From the NCBI GenBank assembly GCA_028622995.1, contig JAJQJQ010000102.1:1-64000 (forward strand): DNA of 64,000 nt, read 5' to 3'. This DNA comes from Panagrolaimus kolymaensis (taxonomy: Eukaryota; Nematoda; Chromadorea; Rhabditida; Panagrolaimidae). Shown one piece after another: positions 47,095 through 59,270 of this stretch. Positions within the stretch are counted from its first letter, which is position 1. Each line of letters begins with the position of its first letter. Below the pieces are notes generated by a model that had not been told where the DNA came from, ran no database searches, and saw only the letters and a program-made list of their open reading frames with translations. Made by a program: the position numbers and the translations under genes.

Positions 47095-49222
47095 TTATAA
47101 TTCATCATGAGAAACAATTTGACGATATTCTGGCATATCAAATCCATAATCCTTTGCCATTTTATTCCAAAATTTGAGTCTATCAGGCCAAAGGTCATTT
47201 CCTAGGCTGTTTTCAGAGTTGATATTGAAATATGGAAGTTTGGAAGGGGTGACTTTTACGGCTTTTAAATTCTCACTTGATGGGACACTAGAAAAATTAG
47301 CATATGTAAAAAAAATTTTATTGTTTTTTTTAATATTCAAATTTTTTCAATATTTTGTTTTGGATTTCGATCTTTAACAAGACGAAAAAAAGAAAATAAA
47401 ACTCACCCAGTTTTAGCAAAATTCACAAATAAATCAATAAAACTTTTTGTTACTTTTGACACCGCTTTATCTTCCCATGGAATTTCAGGGAATGGATATC
47501 CTTCCAATGTACCAAAAAAATTCATAAATTCGCTTCCATGCCCAGCAAATTCAAGAACTTCGTTTTTTAATACATCTGGAACATAATCATAAATATAAAA
47601 ATATACTTCATGTCCAGCTGAAGCTTTTTGAATAGCTTCTCGCATTTGTGGAATATTAAAATTAAGATCAGAAAAAAGTTGAGTATAAATTTGTAAATAA
47701 ACATTTTTGCTATATAATTTTTTTTGAGTTTCATAAAATTCAATTATTTTATCCGCAGCTTCTTGAGCTTTGGAACCATAATTTTTTTCTGTGGCAATAA
47801 GTTCATGAACAATTTCAGCAAAATCATTTCGAGAAAAATTTAAAGCTTTTGATTTAGGAATTGGCGATAATTTAGCATTAGAACCACCAAATGAACCTTC
47901 AACAGCTGAAAAAAATTTCAATAATTTTCGTAAAAAAATTTTATTTTAAAAACTAAAAAATAAATATTCGCGGTGGGATTCTAGATTAATTTATTTTTAG
48001 GGAAACTTCACAAAAAAAATTATTATTGAAGGAAAAAAGCTTACCAAACAGAACATATTCTTGTTTGCAAATTCCCAATAAATTACTTTTCTTTGGAGCT
48101 TTTTTGATTGCTTCTTCCATATGTGTTGCTTTAACAAAATCATTATCAAATCTTGGATAAAAATATCCAAAGTTAACTGAATCAGTTTTAAGAGAGAATT
48201 GCATGAAACTTGAAGTAGCTTCAAGCAATTCATTTGTTGATTTCGATTTGAGACATTCTTTTGGATTTTTATTCTCCGAGCAACCCGCAATTTTAGTTAA
48301 TTTTTTACTGTTTTCAATAAGGACGTCTTCTGCATGAGCCCATGAAGCTGAAGCTGAACCACTCATAACAATAGCTCGATGGAATAAATCTTTGGCACTC
48401 GGAGAAAGCGTTAACCATGAGGTACTGGCTCCACCGGCGGAAACTCCAAAAATAGTTACAGCTTTTGGATTTCCATTAAAAGCACCAATAATTTGTTGAA
48501 TAAATTTCAAAGCTTGAACTTGATCCCAAAGTCCATAATTTCCCAAAGCATTGGAATCGCCAGTGGTAAAGAATCCAAATGGACCCAATCGATAATTAAT
48601 AGTTACGAGAATGATCCCACGAGAAACAAGTCGATGGGTGACTTCTTGATGGGGAAATTCAGCAGATGAACCAAAAATAAATGCTCCACCATGAATGAAT
48701 ACCATAATAGGGAAGCCATTTGGATCATCTGATGGTGCTTCAGGTTTGATTATGTTTAGAGTTAAACAATCTTCAGATGAATTTGGTGGAAAATGAGGAT
48801 GGAAAGAAGAACAACGAGAACCAAATGTTGAAGCTTTAAATGGCGAAGTCCATGGTTTTGGAGGGATGGGTTTCTGAAAAGAAAAAAATTTGGAATGTAA
48901 AAAGTTGAAAAAAATGTAAATTTAGAAAACAATAAAAAAAATTTTATGAGTAAAGTGAAAAATTTGAATAAATTCTAAGTTTCCGAAGGGAATCATTAAT
49001 AATAAATTTAAAATTACTCACTTCAAATCTCAATTCATTGATTGGTGGCTGAGCAAATGGAATACCAAGGAATACTTCAGCTCGAAAACCTTTAGGAGTT
49101 TCATATGAAAATCCTTGAATTTCTCCATATTCAGTTGAAACAATTGGTTCAGGAAAATTACATTTTACTTGAACAATAAAAAATAAAAGTAAGAAAAATT
49201 TAGCAAAAGAAGTTGATTGCAT
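47095..49222 (-). CDS. Carboxylesterase (gut esterase type) with HDEL tail
   Basis: Four exons: 49022-49222, 48045-48873, 47407-47905 and 47095-47287. Phases close to 573 residues, typical for type-B carboxylesterases. ATG 49222 opens a signal peptide (F-F-L-L-L-F-F-I-V-Q-V). Oxyanion block H-G-G-A-F-I-F-G at about 128; nucleophile elbow G-V-S-A-G-G with Ser about 212; catalytic His about 466 in A-G-H-G-S-E-F. The catalytic acid cannot be placed with certainty. The protein ends in His-Asp-Glu-Leu, an ER-retention signal, so it is probably an ER-luminal esterase of intestinal cells like C. elegans GES-1. It hydrolyses carboxylic esters of lipids or xenobiotics. No frame damage seen. Confidence 0.9.
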
Positions 49223-50685
49223 TTTTTTGGTCAACCAAAGTAAAAAAGAAAAGTTGAAAACATAAATCAAAAAAGTGTCTCTTTTATATTGGTTTTTTTT
49301 CTTCTTCTTCATGGTTGTCTACTCTAAATCGATTAGTCTCAAACTCCACTCCTACACCTGTGTTTCTTTTTTTTGTTTTTGTTTTTGTTTGATGACACGA
49401 CAGAGACATAAAAATTTGAAGGAACACGGTTTCAAAAAAATGTGTCATGTTTGTGTTTTCAAAACTGATTTCTAATTTGTCCTTCGTGAGTGCAAGAAAA
49501 AAAAGTGAATGAATGAGCGAAAGAAAAATGAGAGCGAAAACTAAAAACAACTATAATTTTTTACTCCATCAGCATTGGAATTTTTCTTGATCATTAAAAC
49601 TAAATTTTGGATTTATTTCTCTGTAGATGATTTTTCTCATATAATCTTTTTTGTTTGATTAGTTATGGCTATGCTTTAAAAAAAATTCTGTTAAAAATTT
49701 TATTTAGTTTTAATATTCATTCTCATCATATTCGTAGATTACCTTTTCCACAGCTTTGTTTTTTCAAATGAAAGCACAATGAAAATTACTAGGATGGATA
49801 AAACTAAAAATTAAGAAAAATGTGAACAACTATGGTGTGAAACCATAATACAAAAGAAATCTTTTTTTGAGGAATCACTCTGAAAAAAAACATGCCGAGC
49901 AAATGTATGTAATATTTCTCTTATTTGAAAAACGCTTTCTTTTGACTTTGACCTGAAAAAAACAAAATATTTTAACTGTATCTGCTTTATTTTTTTGATG
50001 TCGAGTTGCAGTTTTTTTTCATTGTATTTTTTCTTTGTTGGGAAAGAACAATCACAGCTTGAATGAGCGCATGCTCTGGGATGAATCAGAATTAATTTTT
50101 TTTTGTCTCAACATCTTCCATTTTTCTACTAAAAACTATTTTTACGTTTTTAAACGAACGAGTAGTATAATTCTTTGAATATTGATAAAGCTATTTTTTT
50201 ATTTTTTACGATTAAACTAAAAATTTGCAGTAAGAATCGGATTATTTTACTATTTCGATTTCAATGAAAAAAGTTCGAGTAAATAAAATAAAAATAAAGT
50301 TGAGAATAAGAAAATAAAAGCATAAATCTTTTTATGTTGCATCGCGGCCTAAGACCATGATATTACAAGCAAAAAAAGATTGATTAATATAGACTAAAAT
50401 TAATAATTTCGATAATATTTATTAAAAGAATCTAAATCCAACCAACAAAAATAATGTATTCATAATTTTAATATCAATGAAACCATAAACAAACAGTTTG
50501 TTTTTCTTGCCTTTAATTAATGTATTGTCATCTTTGAAAAAAAATTTCTTTCACAAAAAAAATATCCTTCAAGGTTAGATAAAGGAGCGATTAGAATATT
50601 AGATAATATTTGGTTAATGTCAAGGTCTAAATAAATTTTTCTTTCTTTTCTGCTCTTTTTTCAGCCATTCTTTGACTTTTTTACT
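49223..50685. other. Divergent spacer between esterase and small secreted gene
   Basis: About 1.46 kb, A/T-rich. Short words at about 50040-50110 (GCATGCT...GATGAATCAGAAT) resemble the dispersed repeat at 52161-53204, so a decayed copy may be present. No gene recognised. Confidence 0.4.
49282..49288 (-). promoter_or_regulatory. Candidate TATA box of esterase gene
   Basis: On the minus strand TATAAAA is followed by GAGACAC about 60 bp upstream of the esterase ATG. Suggestive spacing only; such words are common here. Confidence 0.3.
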
Positions 50686-51365
50686 ATGACTTTGTTGGCT
50701 ATTTTTGTATATTTTTTTATTTTTTTGGGAGTGATGGCTTTAGATCCTGTGAATCCATATCAGGTAAAAATAATTTAAATTTAAATAATATTTTTTGAAA
50801 CTTTACTCCTTAAACTTTATAGGTTTCTTTATGTTCTCATAGTCAAGCGCTTAATTGCTATAAGAAGGGTATGAAGAATGATGAATGTACGAAAGACAAA
50901 TTTATTGGATTGAAAGACTGTGACAACAATGATGAGGAAGACGATTCCCTTAACTTTCATGACGCTTTTCTTGCTTGTATTTCTTTGACCATCAAAAATT
51001 TTACTTATTCAGAAGAGAATGAAAAAGTTTTTGTACCCGATTGGATGATGGTAAATCCGTTTGAACATGTAAAATTTAGCACGGAATTTTTCAAGCTTAA
51101 AAGTGAAAATGCCAATTATTTTGTTCTGCGACGAGCATGTAAAATTATTATTGCATATAATTGTTTTAATGAAAATAATTGCTACATGAAATCACATTTC
51201 GCGACTTTACCAAATATTTATGATGTTTGTCAAAAAGAATCTCGGAAAATTGTTAATATTATATCAAGCCATATTGCTGCAGCTGCTAATGAAACTTCGC
51301 AAACAAGAACCACAAAAAATTTATTCCAAGAAAAATCCACCAATCTTCTTCAACCGACGACATAA
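50686..51365 (+). CDS. Secreted Cys-containing protein with in-frame downstream extension
   Basis: Two exons, 50686-50763 and 50823-51365, give 206 residues. Residues 1 to about 20 are a clear signal peptide (L-L-A-I-F-V-Y-F-F-I-F-L-G-V-M-A). The mature part has about nine cysteines, including pairs near C-S-H-S-Q-A-L-N-C and N-C-F-N-E-N-N-C. This resembles nematode secreted four-helix, DUF19-like proteins, an assignment I hold weakly. It ends in Thr/Ser/Gln-rich sequence at TAA 51363-51365. The same frame then stays open for 75 more codons to TAA 51591-51593, with coding-like composition. Whether the gene is truncated by a nonsense change, or ends here normally, is open. Confidence 0.6.
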
Positions 51366-51593
51366 ACTTATGAAACCGTGGCTGCCATTTCAGTTAAAAA
51401 AGTTACTCCCTTTTCTAAATTCTTTGGTATTAATTCTAAAAAACATATTTCTGAAGATGTCATTCGATTTAAAAGCAAAAAAGAAAAAGGAATATCAACG
51501 AAGAATGTCGTCGACCTTTCTGAAGAAATACTCGAATGTAGAGAATTAACACGGAAAAGCTTTTCTATAAAAAAACTCATTTGTGATATCTAA

Positions 51594-52160
51594 AAACCCG
51601 TAATTTTAATTTATTTTTACTTGTTTCTCTAATACATATTTTGATTTATTTGGTTTTTGAGTTAGTAAAAATGTTAAATAATTGTAAAAATAATATTTGT
51701 TTGAAAAGTAGTACAAAAATTTATTTTTTGCAATAAATGAAAAAATTTTTTGTAAACATTTTTTTATTCCTCAAAAAAACGTTGATTGTTGTTTCATGGA
51801 ATAAAAATAGCTCCTCATGATTCACAATAATTTTTTTTCTCCACATAACATGTTTTGCACCTTTTTATGTTAAATAAATTATTTTTATTTCCTTCTGGAA
51901 ACATTAACTATATTGATCGTTTGAATATTTTATTAATCTTCTTTTTTTTTGTTTTCATTAAAAAAATTTTGAGTAAGAAACACCTTTTTTTTCTTCTGAT
52001 CGAGATGATGTTGTTGAGCAATAGAGCGCCAGACACAAAATTAAACAAAATAAAATTAGTAATTATCACGTCAGGAAAGGTGCATTATGCGGAGTAAAAA
52101 AAACTGCACTCCATTTTATTGTAATGTTCATCATTTTTAAGGTTTTTGCCCTTATCAAAT
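51594..52160. other. A/T-rich spacer
   Basis: No feature supported; it precedes the dispersed repeat. Confidence 0.5.
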
Positions 52161-53204
52161 AACTTTCTCAAAAATTTGTCATTATTATTTTCACCCAAGC
52201 CACTTACTATATTTTTAAACCAGCCTATAAAAATTAAGAAATAAAAAGACGAAAGTTTTAGTACCCAAAAATATTAAATAATAGAAACAAAGTTAAAAAA
52301 CAAAAAAGGTGTAATTTTTATTTAAACATCAAAATGCAGTATTATTTTTTTGTTGTTGTAAAAATGATTTTTTCTTGTACATAAAAAACATTTCAACGAT
52401 AACGCATGCTTTACGATGATTCAGAATCAATTTTTTTTTCTGCTGCTGATTACATTTTTTAAAAAAAAAAGAATCATTTTTTTGTTTGATTTGCAGATTG
52501 TTTTTGAATATTTTTTTGATACTTTTTTCTTTTTTGTTTTCAATAATAAATTGTAGCTCTCAAGGAACATCTGTAGAGTTACCTAGATAGTATTAATTTT
52601 ATTACGGCTTTAAAAGAATAAATAATGGTGGCAATAAAAGATGTTTTGGATAAAGTCGTAAAGGACAAAAAATATTTTAATAAAATTTGATAAAGCCCAT
52701 TTCGAATACACAGGCAAGTGTGAAGATGAATATAAAATGGTATTAGGAGGCATAGAAAAGTTGTAAAGTTAAATGAATGAAACGCAATAAAAAAAAAATA
52801 CATTTTTTTACTATTTAAATACAGAAGCTGCACCAATCGGAACCATAATTACATTTTTATTTCGCAGTATTGTATTTTTTTGATTGAGGAAATTTTCCTT
52901 TTTGAAAAAAAAAATTTTTCTTTTTTTAAAACATTATAAATTTGAGTCATTCATGTTGATAAAGGTCATTTTTTCCATTTTTTACGAGAAACTTTTTTTT
53001 GTTTAAAGATAATAATATTTTCAATTTTGAATATTTTAATGCAAATTTTTTCTTTTTTTTTTTTCAAATAAAAAATAGACAATTATTTGTCAGCCAAAAC
53101 CATTAAGAATAAGCAATTTGTGTTTGCCTTTTAAATTTGTCATTAAAGTTATCTCTAAAATTATTCAAGTATTCCACTCACCAAAAGCTGAATTAATCTT
53201 CCAT
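52161..53204 (+). repeat. Dispersed direct repeat, copy 1 (about 1.04 kb)
   Basis: Aligns by eye along its length with 56681-57744. The core 52764-52881 is essentially identical to 57292-57411, including GAAGCTGCACCAATCGGAAC. Outside the core the copies differ by many small indels in homopolymers. No frame or terminal inverted repeat was found. Shorter relatives occur at 59095-59270 and about 60180-60360. Confidence 0.85.
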
Positions 53205-54251
53205 GTCTTTGATAATTCCTAATCATTCATACTTGCAAGGATACACAAAATAATGTGATTGTACACACATATAATTTGCCCAAAAAAGGATAAGATTTTT
53301 TTAATAAATAAAAACAAAGAAGCGAATTATATTAAAAATTCTCGCAGTTTAGAATTTTTGAAAAGCACGAAACAAAAAAAACTATAATTATAAACTTCAA
53401 AAGTGGAACTTATTCGAACAAAAAGCTCGTAAAAATTAAAAATATAAAAATTGTCTCAAATTATCGAAAGTTTTTTACTAACATTAATTTTATTGGTCTC
53501 TTAAATATTTTGTGTTTTCTTTATCTAATATTTAGAAAGCTTAAAATAATGTAAAAAAAGTAAAAATATGTTGAAAATTAGTATAAAATTTTTTTTGAAA
53601 GCTAAATTTTTGTATTGTTCCACATTTTTTGAGCAAGAAAGAGACATGGACTGTTTGAAAAAATTAATGCATGACGATGATTCAAAAACAACAGAAAAGA
53701 TTCATAAAATTTAGGCTAGTATTTTTTTGTTTGGGAATGAAAAATGAATGTTTCGCAAATCGTGATGATTCAAAATAAAAGTTTTCAACTGCGGCCGTTT
53801 TTGTACCACCTTTCGTATGTCGAAAACAATATTTTTTTTGTTTCTAAGCGGAAAAAGAAATATATTTGCTTGAATATTTTATTAATATTTTTTTCACCCA
53901 TTTTAACTTTAAAAAAATTGGACAAGAATCCACAAATTAGGATTTTTTAATCCAATAAAAAAAGAATTTTGGCTGATTTAAAATAAAAAATGAAACGAAG
54001 CGAAGCGAAACAAAAAAAAGGCAAGATAAATTTCCATTCATTAACTACAGTAAAAGATACAAGAAGAGAATTGATCTCTTTTTATTGTTCGGTAGAGATA
54101 TTTAAGACCTCTAATCGGCAAAATCATTCTTTGTCATTTTAAATATAATTTAAAATTTTGAACATGCTTATTTATTCACTTTTGTAAACCAAAATTAAAA
54201 AATACATACAAAAAAATTTTGCCAAAAATAATACATAAAAAAATGCTTTTA
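53205..54251. other. Spacer downstream of P450 gene
   Basis: A/T-rich DNA with short words (CGTGATGATTCA near 53760) shared with the dispersed repeat family. No gene supported. Confidence 0.45.
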
Positions 54252-56338
54252 TTAATATCTTTGTTTAATATGAGCAACAAATGGTTCGGGTGAAATTGTA
54301 GCACCCATAATTCGTTCCATATTTGGTGGATTTGTTGGAATTGAAGAAATCTAAAACAATTATGTATCATTATTAAAAGTAAACAAAACCCATTTTTAAT
54401 TTTTGCTTTCAGTTGTTTTTATATTTTTTTTTTCATTGTTAGCAATAGTTAAATAAGAAATTAGCGATTCCAACAAAATTAGCGATTCCAACAAAAAAAA
54501 ATTTAGAAAACAATTAATGAAAATTACTTTACTTCAAAATGATTAAATAAATTTGCTGCAAATAAATATAATTCCAATCGAGCTAATCCCTCTCCCAAAC
54601 ATGCACGTTTACCAATGCTGAATGGAATTAATTCTGCCTTTGTTTGAAATTTTCCATTTTCATCGATAAATCTTTCTGGCTTGAAAGAATGGGGTTCAGG
54701 AAAATATTTTTCATCATAAAGCACCGAGGAAATTTGAGGAAAAACAATTGTATCCACTTCAAGATTAAAACCATGAAAATTTGTGGATTGTGTAATTCGA
54801 TGTGGAACATTATTTGGAACTAAATTACATAGTCGCTGAGTTTCAGCAACCACTGCATTTACATATGGAAGATTCATTTTATCATCGAGAGTTATCATTC
54901 GATCCGATTCAATAACTTTAGTAAGTTCTTGGTGAAGTTTCTTTTGGGTTTCGGGATTAGTCATAAGATACAAAACCATCCAAGCAAGGGTATTCGAAGT
55001 GGATTCCTGTCCAGCCAACCACATATCAAAAACACATCCAAGTAATTGGCCATCACTAAAATTTCAATAAAATAAATAAGTAAATTACTAACTAAACTAA
55101 TCCAGAAAATTATTAACACAATAAAAAGTTAAGAGTTTTGAATTTTTGTAAGTTTTGTACGAAAAGTAAGATTTGGAGCGGAAATTTGAATATTTCCAAG
55201 AAGAAGAAAAATTTCTTCTTGAAGCCCATTTTTCTTTGTTCTATATATCTTTTTTTAGCCTTTAACCGAAAAAAAGGAAGCCATAAATCTGTAACGAATC
55301 AAAACGTATTTTAATGTGTGTTTTTTTTTTTTTGCTGCATCGAGTCTCAAAGTGATTTTTACAGAGAAATATAAACTTACGAAAACAAATCTTCTTTATC
55401 ACCTGCAAGTTTCTTTTGTTGTCTCAAATAAGCTTCAACATAATCAGTTGGCTCTGAATCTTCCATAAAATTAATTTTAGCTCTTCGTTCACTAATTTGT
55501 GAATAAAAAAAAGATTTCATTTCTTTTCCAAGTTTTTCAGCAACTCTATATTTTCCTTTAAAAATAGGTAAATGTTTTAATATTCCTGTTTTATCCATCG
55601 CTAATAAATTAACGACGGGGTCACCATTCATTCGAATGAATTGTTTAATAAAATTTTCAATTTCATAAAATTCGTTTAAACTTTTCTGAAAAAAACATTG
55701 GTTACTATTTTTAAAAAAAATTTAAATTTCTAGCACCCCAAAATTTTTAGTTTTTTTAAAACTTACTTCATGAAAAGCATAACCAAAAATGAGTCCATTT
55801 ATCACACTTCCAATAGAAATATCAATGCTATTTTGAACGCTGATTTTTTTTCACCTTGTTTCATTTTTAATTTTAAATCATCCAAAAACCATGAAACTTC
55901 ATTTAAAACTCGTTCTTGCATTAAATTTTTTCCTAATCCAAAGTTTCGTAAAACATGTAAAACAAATCTACGATGTTCTCTCCAAACATGTCCATCAGTC
56001 ATAACAATTCCATAATTTCCACCTTTAAAAATTTCAGTAAAGGCTTCATTTTGAGGTGGCCTTCCAGAATAATTTTCACCATTTTTAATGAAAGCTTCTT
56101 GAATTTGATCAAAATCGTTAAAAATAATAAGAGGACGTTCGCCAACCCAAAGAGTAAAAATTTCTCCATAACTTTTTCGACAATATTCCATTGCTCCAAA
56201 TAAACCATGTTTATAAATATCCACGATATTTCCAACCAATGGAAATGGAATGGGCCCAGGTGGAAGACCTTTACGTTTCCAATAAAAATTATAAATACAT
56301 AATCCAATGAAAATCAAAGATATAAAAAATCCAATCAT
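54252..56338 (-). CDS. Cytochrome P450 (CYP2-like clan) with one-base frame break
   Basis: Four exons: 55767-56338, 55381-55685, 54533-55055 and 54252-54350, about 500 residues. An N-terminal membrane anchor precedes the proline hinge G-L-P-P-G-P-I-P-F-P. Further marks are the helix C W-R-E-H-R-R-F, the I-helix A-G-Q-E-S-T (oxygen activation), the E-x-x-R motif E-T-Q-R, P-E-R-F, and the haem ligand block F-S-I-G-K-R-A-C-L-G. The family is the nematode xenobiotic or fatty-acid monooxygenase type in the ER. In exon 1, after Q-G-E, an A8 run (about 55842-55849) puts the frame off by one. The downstream 75 bases encode a normal P450 helix (V-I-N-G-L-I-F-G-Y-A-F) only in the shifted frame, and all later phases fit a nine-A version. 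So either a young pseudogene or a homopolymer sequencing error. Confidence 0.85.
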
Positions 56339-56680
56339 ATCGTCGTCGCTTGCTACTTTTTACTTTTGTCTTTGACAAATAAGAAAGGAGAGACAAGTTT
56401 CAAAATAAAGGGAAATACAAAAAATAATAAAGAACTTTAAAGAAAAAATTTCTCGTCGATGGTGGTTCTTTAAATACTCAAACTTTTGAACAAACACAAA
56501 AACTTATGTCTCTCGTGTGTTTAAATTGAAACCAAACTTGTGTCGCGTTTGTGCAAAACCAAAAATCTTTTAATAAAAAAATAAATGTTTTCGTCAATCA
56601 AAAAAAAAAATGTAATATAAGTTTTTTTTGGACATCAAACAAACAAACAAACAAAAAACACTCAAGTAAACTAGCTAAGT
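56339..56680. other. P450 5' flank
   Basis: About 340 bp holding the presumed P450 promoter, up to the second direct repeat. It has CAAA tandem words near 56637-56655. Confidence 0.45.
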
Positions 56681-57744
56681 AACTTTCCCAAAAATTTGTA
56701 AAAGTTATTATGGCCCAAGCCACTTATAATATTTTGAAACAAACTTATGAAAATTAACAAAAAATCAAAAAGACAAACGTTTTAGTACCAAAATTTTTTA
56801 ATAATGGAAACAAAGTTAAAAAACAAAAAAGTGTAATTTTTGATTTAAACATCGATGAAGTACATTTTTCTTTGTGTAAAAACGATTTTTTTGTACATAA
56901 AAAACATTTCCACGATAAAAGCAACGAATGCTTCGCGAATCGTGATGATTCAGGATCAAAAAATTTTTTTATGCTGCTGATTAAATTAAAAAAAAAAGAA
57001 GCATTTTTTGTTTCTGATTTAAAAAATGCTTTTGAATATTTATTTGATTTTTTTTTTATTTTTTTTTGCTATCAATAATAAATTGTAACTCTCAATGAAT
57101 ATCGGTGAATTTTCTTGGATTGTATTAATTTTATAAGGGCATTAAAAAAATAAATAACGGTGGTAATTTAGGATGCTTATCTCCATGTCATAAAGGAACA
57201 ACAATCTTAAAAAATTTAGTACAGAACACTTTGAATACACAGGCAAGTATAAAGAAGAAAACAAAATGGTATTAGGTGGCATAGAAAAATTTTAAAGTTA
57301 AATGAATGAAACGCAATAAAAAAAAAATACATTTTTTTACTATTTAAATACAGAAGCTGCACCAATCGGAACCATAATTACATTTTTATTTCGCAGTATT
57401 GTATTTTTTTGAATGAGAAAATTTTCCTTTTTCGAAAAAATAAATTGTTCTCTTTTAAAGTCAGCATTGATTTGAGTCATTCATGTTGATTCAGACCATT
57501 TTTTCTCTTTCCTTTTCTCAGTTTTCTACGAGAAACTTTTATTTTTGTTGAAAGTTGAAAATATTTTTAATTTTGAATTTTTTGATGCAAATTTTTTCTT
57601 TATCTTTTTTTAATATATAATAATGACAATTTTTTTGTCTGACAAAACCAATAACAATAAGAAATTTGAATTTGACATTTTTTTCAGAGTTATCTCAAAA
57701 AATTATTCAAGTATTCCACGCTCCAAGTGTGAATTAATCTTCCA
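56681..57744 (+). repeat. Dispersed direct repeat, copy 2 (about 1.06 kb)
   Basis: Same orientation as copy 1 at 52161-53204; the 4.5-kb offset brackets the P450 gene. The right edge overlaps the beginning of the retroelement gag-like frame at 57733. That raises the possibility that this family is the terminal or leader region of a retroelement. Confidence 0.85.
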
Positions 57745-57990
57745 AATAATTATAGGAAGAAATACGATCTCAACTTTAGAAGTATCGTATCGGTTGTCCG
57801 CAATTGGAAGAATGTATGTGAACCTAAAAAGAAAGAATGTAAACAAGCAAAATGTGTATTATGCAATGGCGACCATTTTGCAGTTAACTGTCAAAAGTAC
57901 AAAAACTTGTATGACAGAAAAGCCAGGATGAGGGATTGGCATTTATGCTTTCATTGCCTCCGTCTTGGACAAGTGAAGAGAGAATGCTGA
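57733..57990 (+). mobile_element. Retroelement gag zinc-knuckle fragment (BEL/Pao-like)
   Basis: An 85-codon frame ends at TGA 57988-57990. After a basic stretch (E-P-K-K-K-E-C-K-Q-A-K) it carries C-V-L-C-N-G-D-H-F-A-V-N-C, a charged linker, and C-F-H-C-L-R-L-G-Q-V-K-R-E-C. The paired C-x2-C knuckles with a 'CFxCLRxGH' second unit are typical of BEL/Pao-type gag proteins in nematodes and insects. Here the second knuckle has Gln where His is expected. No protease, polymerase or integrase follows, so this is a truncated, dead copy. Confidence 0.6.
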
Positions 57991-58690
57991 AGAATTATGA
58001 AAAAATGTTTCATCTGTCAACATTTTTACCTGTTATATACATATCGACATTACCATGAACGGATGTGATGTCTTTTGTAAACGGGGAATGTCGAAGAATC
58101 GCTATTCATCGATTATAATGATTAATAGGAAGAAAAAAGGGCTGACGATCAAAAATGTAATAAAATTTTATCTGCGTTAATATAAAAAATTTCAAGATTT
58201 TTTTTCAAAATAAAAAAGAGAGTTGTTTCATTCAAAACGTGAATGTGTCATAATGAATCAAAACAAAAACTCTCTCAAATAATTGAGGAACGCATTTTCG
58301 CATAGAAAAAAAATATTTTTTAACAAAATACGTGAGAGAAACATACTAGTTTGAATATTTTGATATTTATTTTTTTTATTTTGCCTATTAAAATATACAA
58401 AAAGTAAAGAACAGCAAAAATGACATAAAAAAAATGGACGCCACTACATCAAATAATATTTGGGCCACCACGAAAAAGTTTTTTCTTGATATGATTTTCA
58501 ACAAAAATAGGGAAGGAGACACAAAAGCATCCTGCAACAAAAAAAAAGATGATTTTGATTCCCAGTGTTTACCAAATTTACGTGATTAAATAAATGAAAA
58601 AGAAAAAACAATAATTTTTATTTTGCTATCATTTATTTGGTTAACGAAATATTTTTTTCAAAAAAAAAAAAATAAACTAAAAATAGTGCC

Positions 58691-58964
58691 ATATTTTTTT
58701 AAACCTAAGAAGCGATAATTATTCTTTCCAAACAAAAGCAAGCTTTTAGAATTTCAAAAGTATAATAAAAATTTCACAATTATATAATGGCTCGGTTTAT
58801 TAGTTTTGCATATTTATTCTAACTAACTTACTTAGTTAGTCATTTTCTTATAATTAGTTAATTTATGGCGCAAAAAAGACAAAAAAAATGATAAAATGGC
58901 AAAAAATGAAAGTGCGGAATGTTATCTTAACGTTGCCTCCAAAGTTAGCTTTAGATTAGCTTTT
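58691..58964 (+). repeat. 0.27-kb dispersed repeat, copy A
   Basis: Shares with 60747-61024 long near-identical blocks, such as TTTCACAATTATATAATGGC and CATTTTCTTATAATTAGTTA, and the same order throughout. No open frame. Confidence 0.85.
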
Positions 58965-59094
58965 ACATAGAACTATAAAATATAAAACAATGGAGACATA
59001 GTCAAAAAAGCAAAGCCATTTAGTTTCATTTTTGATTATCAATAAATAAAAGCATAATATTTTTTCTTCCCAAAATATATTTATTGCCATTAGA

Positions 59095-59270
59095 AAAACA
59101 TTTCCACGCTATAACCAAGACATGCTTCACGATGATTCAGAATCATTTTTTTGCTGCTGATAACATTTTAAAGAAAAAGCATCTTTTGTGTTGGAAAAAT
59201 CAAATAATGTTTGAATATTTTTTTTAGTTTTTGCTTTCAATAATAAATCGTAGCTCTCAAAGAACACAGA
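59095..59270 (+). repeat. Partial third copy of the 1-kb dispersed repeat
   Basis: Matches the 5' third of copies 1 and 2: AACATTTCCACG, CATGCTTCACGATGATTCAG, and the AATAATAAATCGTAGCTCTC block. The remainder is diverged. Confidence 0.6.

Noticed and set aside
57623..57931. Plus-strand 102-codon frame over the retroelement fragment
   Set aside because: The zinc-knuckle cysteines are in a different frame (57733-57990); this frame shows no motif.
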